10,409 nucleotides of DNA from Candidatus Thioglobus sp. (GTDB lineage: Bacteria > Pseudomonadota > Gammaproteobacteria > PS1 > Thioglobaceae). Positions 6,954-10,409 of the stretch are shown here, one piece after another. Position 1 is the stretch's first letter, and every line of letters starts with the position of its first letter. Location: assembly GCA_003978185.1 (NCBI GenBank), contig QOAH01000070.1:1-10409 (forward strand), read 5' to 3'. The notes below the pieces were generated by a model that did not search any database, was not told the DNA's origin, and worked only from the letters and a program-made list of their open reading frames with translations. The position numbers were made by a program, and so were the translations under genes.

Positions 6954-7894
6954 GGGTTTATTTTTACCACTTTAAAATCATGTTGTTGATTTAATATCAG
7001 CACAACTGACAAATTAAGCTGCTTAGCCAGCTCAGCTGCCTTTTCACTGCCCATCACCATCATTGCAGTCGCATAAGCATCAGCCATCATGGCTTGTTGG
7101 TTGAGCACACTCACCGATGTTAAGTCGGTGTTAGCGGGCAAGCCGTTACTCGGTGTAAGAATGTGCATATAGTGCTCACCCTCCCAAACAAAATAATTAC
7201 GATAATTGCCCGAAGTAGCAATCGCTTGATTGTTTAAGACCATGGCAATCGGTTCAGCGCCATTCGGCTGTTCGATGCCGAGTACCCAAGATCGACCACC
7301 TTGTTTGCCACTGGCAATCACCTCGCCACCAATCTCCACAAGAAAATCTTTAACTTGGTGCTTCTTAAGTAGGCGTGCCACTTGATCAACACCAAAGCCT
7401 TTGGCGATAGCTGACAAGTTGAGATGAATGTCTTTGGTTTTTTTCACTCGACCATTATCTAATTGTAAATATCGAATAGATGACAATGGTAATAATTCAT
7501 CCACCTGTGTTCGGCTTGGTTTTTGCGTCACCTTAGTGACACCAAAACCCCACACATCGATCAAACGACCAATGCCAGGGTCAAAATAACCTTGGGTTTG
7601 TTGATAAACTTTTTTTGATTGATTTAAAACAAAAAACAACTCACTCGATACATCAATCCATTGATCGGTTGGTTTAAGATTCAATAAAGACAGCTCTGAG
7701 TCTGAATCCCAAGTTGAGAAGGTTTTATTAACTTGATCCAGCACCTGTTCAATTTGTAATTTGGAAACACTTGAATCCGTAGTTTTGACCGTATAAGTGG
7801 TGCCCATGGTCGAGCCTGTGAGTACCTGTGTTGGTTGATTACCAACACAGGCACTCAAGCCTAAAAAGATAGAGATTAATAAGGCTCTAAGCAT
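6950..7894 (-). CDS. apbE: FAD:protein FMN transferase, ApbE family lipoprotein
   Basis: ApbE transfers FMN from FAD to Thr/Ser of target proteins such as the NqrB/NqrC and RnfG subunits, in the periplasm. The 314 residues start with a lipoprotein signal peptide whose lipobox LSAC ends at Cys16; the +2 residue is Val, which under E. coli rules would favour the outer membrane. Family motifs: GSTMGTTY at 27-34, LSAIAKGF at 160-167, EIGGE at 187-191, SGNYRNY at 228-234, HILTPSNG at 244-251 and the metal-binding ADAYATA at 271-277. The usual HIIDPxTG reads HILTPSNG here, replacing Asp by Thr and Thr by Asn. It is the first gene of apbE-rarA-crcB. No nqr or rnf genes are in view, so the target is unknown. 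The start is 14 bp from the divergent mltB start. Confidence 0.95.
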   Translation of the reverse strand: MLRALLISIFLGLSACVGNQPTQVLTGSTMGTTYTVKTTDSSVSKLQIEQVLDQVNKTFSTWDSDSELSLLNLKPTDQWIDVSSELFFVLNQSKKVYQQTQGYFDPGIGRLIDVWGFGVTKVTQKPSRTQVDELLPLSSIRYLQLDNGRVKKTKDIHLNLSAIAKGFGVDQVARLLKKHQVKDFLVEIGGEVIASGKQGGRSWVLGIEQPNGAEPIAMVLNNQAIATSGNYRNYFVWEGEHYMHILTPSNGLPANTDLTSVSVLNQQAMMADAYATAMMVMGSEKAAELAKQLNLSVVLILNQQHDFKVVKINP

Positions 7895-7902
7895 TATATA
7901 AT
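7893..7902. promoter_or_regulatory. Palindromic -10 region shared by apbE and mltB
   Basis: ATTATATAAT is a perfect 10-bp palindrome with TATAAT on the plus strand (7897-7902) and on the minus strand (7898 down to 7893). The plus-strand box ends six bases before the mltB ATG, giving an expected start of transcription at or next to that ATG; no Shine-Dalgarno is present, so mltB looks leaderless. The minus-strand box overlaps the apbE start codon and would start RNA inside apbE, so it is unlikely to be the main apbE promoter. No convincing -35 is seen for either direction. Confidence 0.5.
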
Positions 7903-7908
7903 TTTGAC

Positions 7909-9087
7909 ATGTTACGACTTATCTTTTGCTTGTTATTAACGACATCTGCATACGCAAATGATACCACTGCGCATAGCTTTGAATCGTTCTTAGCTGATAT
8001 CCGCACCCAAGCCGGCAGCCAGGGTGTATCAGCCGCCACGCTCGATCAAGCCTTTCACGGTTTAACGCCCAATCCTAAAGTGATTAAGTTTGATCGATCA
8101 CAAGCAGAATTTAGCCAAAATTTTTGGCGCTATCTAGGCTCAAGGGTTAGCCCTTACCGACTCAAAAATGGCAGAAAATTACTACAAGAACATCAAGCTA
8201 CCTTTCAACACAATTATCAAAAATACGGGGTACCGCCACATATTATTGTGGCCTTTTGGGGTTTAGAAACCAACTACGGTAGTAACACAGGTAACTTAAA
8301 TTTGGTCCGATCTCTAGCTACTTTGAGTTTCGACGAAAGACGTTCTGCTTTTTTTACCACGCAATTGCTTGCGTTACTCAAACTCATCGATGACAATAAA
8401 ATCCCGTTAGATGCGCAAGGTTCGTGGGCGGGGGCGATGGGCAACGTCCAGTTTATGCCAACCAATGTTGTTGCTTATGGGGTTGATGCCGATGGTGACG
8501 GTGAGATTGGATTGTGGGATAACAAGGCTGATATTTTTTCCAGTGCCGCTAACTTTTTACAAAAAATTGGCTGGCATAGAGGTGAGCGCTGGGGGCGTGA
8601 AGTCACTATTCCATCAAATTTTGATTATCAATTGGCCAACCTTAGCACTAAAAAAACCGTGAATGAGTGGCAAGCGCTTGACGTACGTACAGCAACCGGC
8701 AAAGACTTGCCTAGCTCCACTATGAAAGCATCATTAGTACTACCGATGGGCTATAGCGGCCCGGCTTTTTTGGCCTATCGTAATTTTCGTGCCATCTTAA
8801 GGTGGAATCGCTCGATCCTCTATGCTTTGTCTGTGGGGCATTTGTCTGATCGTCTTGCTGGCACAAGTGGATTAATTGCAAAGCCAATTACCGAACCTTC
8901 TTTAAGTCGTGATGATATTAAATTTATACAAATTTCGCTCAACCGACTAGGCTTTGATACCGGCGAACCCGATGGTATTTCTGGCCCTAAGACCCGCGGT
9001 GCTACGCGCCAATATCAGCGTGACAATAACCTACCTATTGATGGTTATGTTGGCTATCAATTGTTACAACAATTACAAGCCCCGTGA
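7909..9087 (+). CDS. MltB-family lytic murein transglycosylase with C-terminal peptidoglycan-binding domain
   Basis: The enzyme cleaves the MurNAc-GlcNAc bond of peptidoglycan, leaving 1,6-anhydroMurNAc. The 392 residues begin with a signal peptide of about 16 residues ending AYA before Asn17; no lipobox fits, unlike E. coli MltB, so it is predicted to be soluble in the periplasm. The catalytic domain (about 24-320, GH103-like) has the catalytic Glu120 in GLETNYG, GSWAGAMGNVQFMPTN at 171-186, and a Ca-binding-like loop DADGDGEIGLW at 193-203. A PG_binding_1 domain occupies 333-390 (GEPDGISGPKT at 352-362). This architecture matches the MltB_2 type found in many Proteobacteria rather than E. 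coli mltB itself, so no symbol is given. The stop overlaps the ruvX start as GTGA. The start is fixed by the signal peptide. Confidence 0.95.
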   Translation: MLRLIFCLLLTTSAYANDTTAHSFESFLADIRTQAGSQGVSAATLDQAFHGLTPNPKVIKFDRSQAEFSQNFWRYLGSRVSPYRLKNGRKLLQEHQATFQHNYQKYGVPPHIIVAFWGLETNYGSNTGNLNLVRSLATLSFDERRSAFFTTQLLALLKLIDDNKIPLDAQGSWAGAMGNVQFMPTNVVAYGVDADGDGEIGLWDNKADIFSSAANFLQKIGWHRGERWGREVTIPSNFDYQLANLSTKKTVNEWQALDVRTATGKDLPSSTMKASLVLPMGYSGPAFLAYRNFRAILRWNRSILYALSVGHLSDRLAGTSGLIAKPITEPSLSRDDIKFIQISLNRLGFDTGEPDGISGPKTRGATRQYQRDNNLPIDGYVGYQLLQQLQAP

Positions 9088-9512
9088 GTGTTAAAACTTA
9101 TTTGGGTTTTGATGTTGGCACCAAGCGTACCGGTGTTGCTATTGCCAATAGTTTAACCCTGCAAGCCAGTGGTATTGAAGTGGTAACCCATCACAAAAAT
9201 GGCTCAACTAACTGGGCGGGTTTTGATCAAATTATCAAAATCCATCCTGCAGATTTACTGATTGTCGGACTACCCTTTGACCAAGATGGTAAAGAACAAG
9301 AAATGACCTTTATTGCCAAATCATTTGCCAGAAAACTTGAGGCTCGCTACAACATCAAAACCGCAATGATTGATGAGTATTTATCCTCATCTGATGCCAA
9401 AAACCAACTAAAATATAATCATTATCATCCAAACGCAGATCGTGGTGAAGTTGATAAGCGCTCAGCACAATTAATATTGCAAACATGGTTAAATGAAAAA
9501 AGATTTGATTAG
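9084..9512 (+). CDS. ruvX: Putative pre-16S rRNA nuclease RuvX (YqgF family)
   Basis: YqgF/RuvX is an RNase H-like nuclease implicated in final trimming of the 16S rRNA 5' end, once called a Holliday junction resolvase. The 142 residues (E. coli 138) carry the family acidic residues: Asp10 in FDVGTKRTG, Glu98 in DEYLSS (E. coli DERLST) and Asp124 in GEVDKRSA, plus IVGLP at 60-64. The start is GTG at 9084-9086, overlapping the mltB stop by four bases; no better in-frame start precedes the conserved first strand. The last 20 bases overlap pyrB. A ruvX-pyrB neighbourhood is known from Pseudomonas, where pyrR sits between them; pyrR is missing here, as is yqgE upstream. Confidence 0.96.
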   Translation: MSVKTYLGFDVGTKRTGVAIANSLTLQASGIEVVTHHKNGSTNWAGFDQIIKIHPADLLIVGLPFDQDGKEQEMTFIAKSFARKLEARYNIKTAMIDEYLSSSDAKNQLKYNHYHPNADRGEVDKRSAQLILQTWLNEKRFD

Positions 9513-10409
9513 CAACGATATTCAACTTAGCCCCGAGGGCAAACTAGTCCATTTATTAGGTCTTGAAGGTCTTTCCAAAAAGCATTTAACCCACATTCTT
9601 AACATCGCTGATGGTCTAATTGACGATGCCGGTAATTTAAAAAAATCCAAAGCCCTTGATGACATGAGTGTGGCCAACTTGTTCTTTGAGCCATCAACCC
9701 GTACTCGAAATACCTTTGAAATTGCAGCCAAGCGCACTAGTGCTAATATCATTAACGTTGACTTAGCCAACTCAGCCACCAAGAAAAATGAATCACTACT
9801 CGATACCATGCACACGCTTAAAGCCATGCAAATCGATATGTTTGTCATTCGCCACAATCAAAGTGGTTTACCACATCACGTTGCTGAAAATTTACAAGGG
9901 GTTGCTATTCTCAATGCAGGTGATGGTATTAATGCCCACCCAACTCAAGCATTGCTGGATATGCTCACTATTCGTCAACATAAACAAAGCTTTGAGGATT
10001 TATCGGTAGCTATTATCGGCGATATTGTCCACTCACGTGTAGCACACTCAGATATTCAAGCACTAAAAACCTTAGGCACAAAGGATATCCGTCTGATTGC
10101 ACCAATAGGGCTACAGTACGACCCTGAATATTGTGCTTCGGTTAAATGTATGGATGATATTCAAGCTGGTTTAATAGATTGCGATGTGGTCATAGTGCTG
10201 CGTCTACAAAAAGAACGCATGTTAGAGGCTGACATTCCTAACGAACAGGAATACTTTGATAATTTTGGACTAACGGCTGAACGCCTAGCACTAGCAAAAT
10301 CAGATGCCCTTGTTATGCATCCAGGGCCAATCAATCGTGGTGTTGAGATCGACTCCTCAGTTGCTGATGGAGATCAATCCGTTATCCTGCAACAAGTTAC
10401 TAACGGTAT
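9493..10409 (+). CDS. pyrB: Aspartate carbamoyltransferase catalytic subunit (partial, C-terminus off the right edge)
   Basis: PyrB condenses carbamoyl phosphate with aspartate, the first committed step of pyrimidine synthesis. The frame is open for 305 codons from the ATG at 9493-9495 to the window edge; by comparison with the Pseudomonas enzyme some 25-30 residues are missing. Motifs: carbamoyl-phosphate loop FFEPSTRTRNTFE (64-76), 80s loop SATKKNES (94-101; Gly of the common KGE is Asn here), HPTQALLD (149-156), GDIVHSRVA, RLQKER and MHPGPINRG. The sequence follows the Pseudomonas type, which works with an inactive dihydroorotase homologue (pyrC') rather than PyrI; that partner would lie to the right. 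The ATG overlaps ruvX by 20 bp and has no Shine-Dalgarno, so translation is probably coupled. No pyrimidine attenuator is visible. Confidence 0.96.
   Translation, partial: MKKDLISNDIQLSPEGKLVHLLGLEGLSKKHLTHILNIADGLIDDAGNLKKSKALDDMSVANLFFEPSTRTRNTFEIAAKRTSANIINVDLANSATKKNESLLDTMHTLKAMQIDMFVIRHNQSGLPHHVAENLQGVAILNAGDGINAHPTQALLDMLTIRQHKQSFEDLSVAIIGDIVHSRVAHSDIQALKTLGTKDIRLIAPIGLQYDPEYCASVKCMDDIQAGLIDCDVVIVLRLQKERMLEADIPNEQEYFDNFGLTAERLALAKSDALVMHPGPINRGVEIDSSVADGDQSVILQQVTNG

Noticed and set aside
7904..7909. Consensus TTGACA overlapping the mltB start codon as a -35 box
   Set aside because: No -10 match lies 16-18 bp downstream, and a transcript from there would lose the mltB signal peptide.
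9522..10009. Open frames at 9522-9857 (minus) and 9788-10009 (plus)
   Set aside because: Both lie in other frames of pyrB, whose active-site motifs run through the region uninterrupted.

Overview
The window holds housekeeping genes of a free-living-type or symbiotic Gammaproteobacterium with a low-to-moderate GC content (about 40% by eye, not counted) and very tight gene packing. The evidence is the metY-rimP-nusA-infB gene order, glutathione synthetase, the encoded CCA of the tRNA and a Pseudomonas-type aspartate carbamoyltransferase sitting next to ruvX. The protein sequences and base composition would fit the marine sulfur-oxidiser (SUP05/Thioglobus-like) part of the class, but that is an impression and no marker gene here proves it. 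There are no mobile elements, CRISPR arrays, phage genes or obvious transferred segments.

Layout. (1) Bases 1-4251, minus strand: initiator tRNA-fMet (metY-like), a rho-independent terminator, then rimP, nusA and infB (infB runs off the left edge and lacks about its last 100 residues). This is the conserved transcription/translation operon known from E. coli. A strong sigma70 promoter with a GC-rich discriminator lies just in front of the tRNA. (2) Bases 4252-4397: a 146-bp divergent promoter region. (3) Bases 4398-5345, plus strand: gshB, whose TATAAT box lies seven bases before the ATG, suggesting a leaderless mRNA. (4) Bases 5317-7894, minus strand: apbE, rarA and crcB/fluC, joined by two ATGA overlaps; crcB ends inside the 3' end of convergent gshB. 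(5) Bases 7909-10409, plus strand: an MltB-family lytic transglycosylase, ruvX and pyrB (pyrB runs off the right edge), again with overlapping ends. The start codons of apbE and mltB are separated by only 14 bp, made mostly of a perfect palindrome that carries a -10 box on each strand.

How the genes work together. Region 1 supplies initiator tRNA, 30S maturation (RimP), transcription pausing/antitermination (NusA) and initiation factor IF2; the terminator after the tRNA separates high tRNA output from lower mRNA output and could be a feedback point for NusA. The remaining genes are individually familiar (glutathione synthesis, flavin transfer, replication-fork AAA+ ATPase, fluoride export, cell-wall turnover, 16S rRNA processing, pyrimidine synthesis); apart from ruvX-pyrB, I infer no shared pathway from their adjacency.

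I do not see an undescribed multi-gene system. The points most worth a second look are small: leaderless-looking starts at gshB and mltB, the palindromic apbE/mltB promoter, a fluoride channel homologue that has lost both pore phenylalanines, an A8 slippery run at the rarA/crcB junction, a U1-U72 initiator tRNA, and an AU-only hairpin spanning the nusA stop codon.
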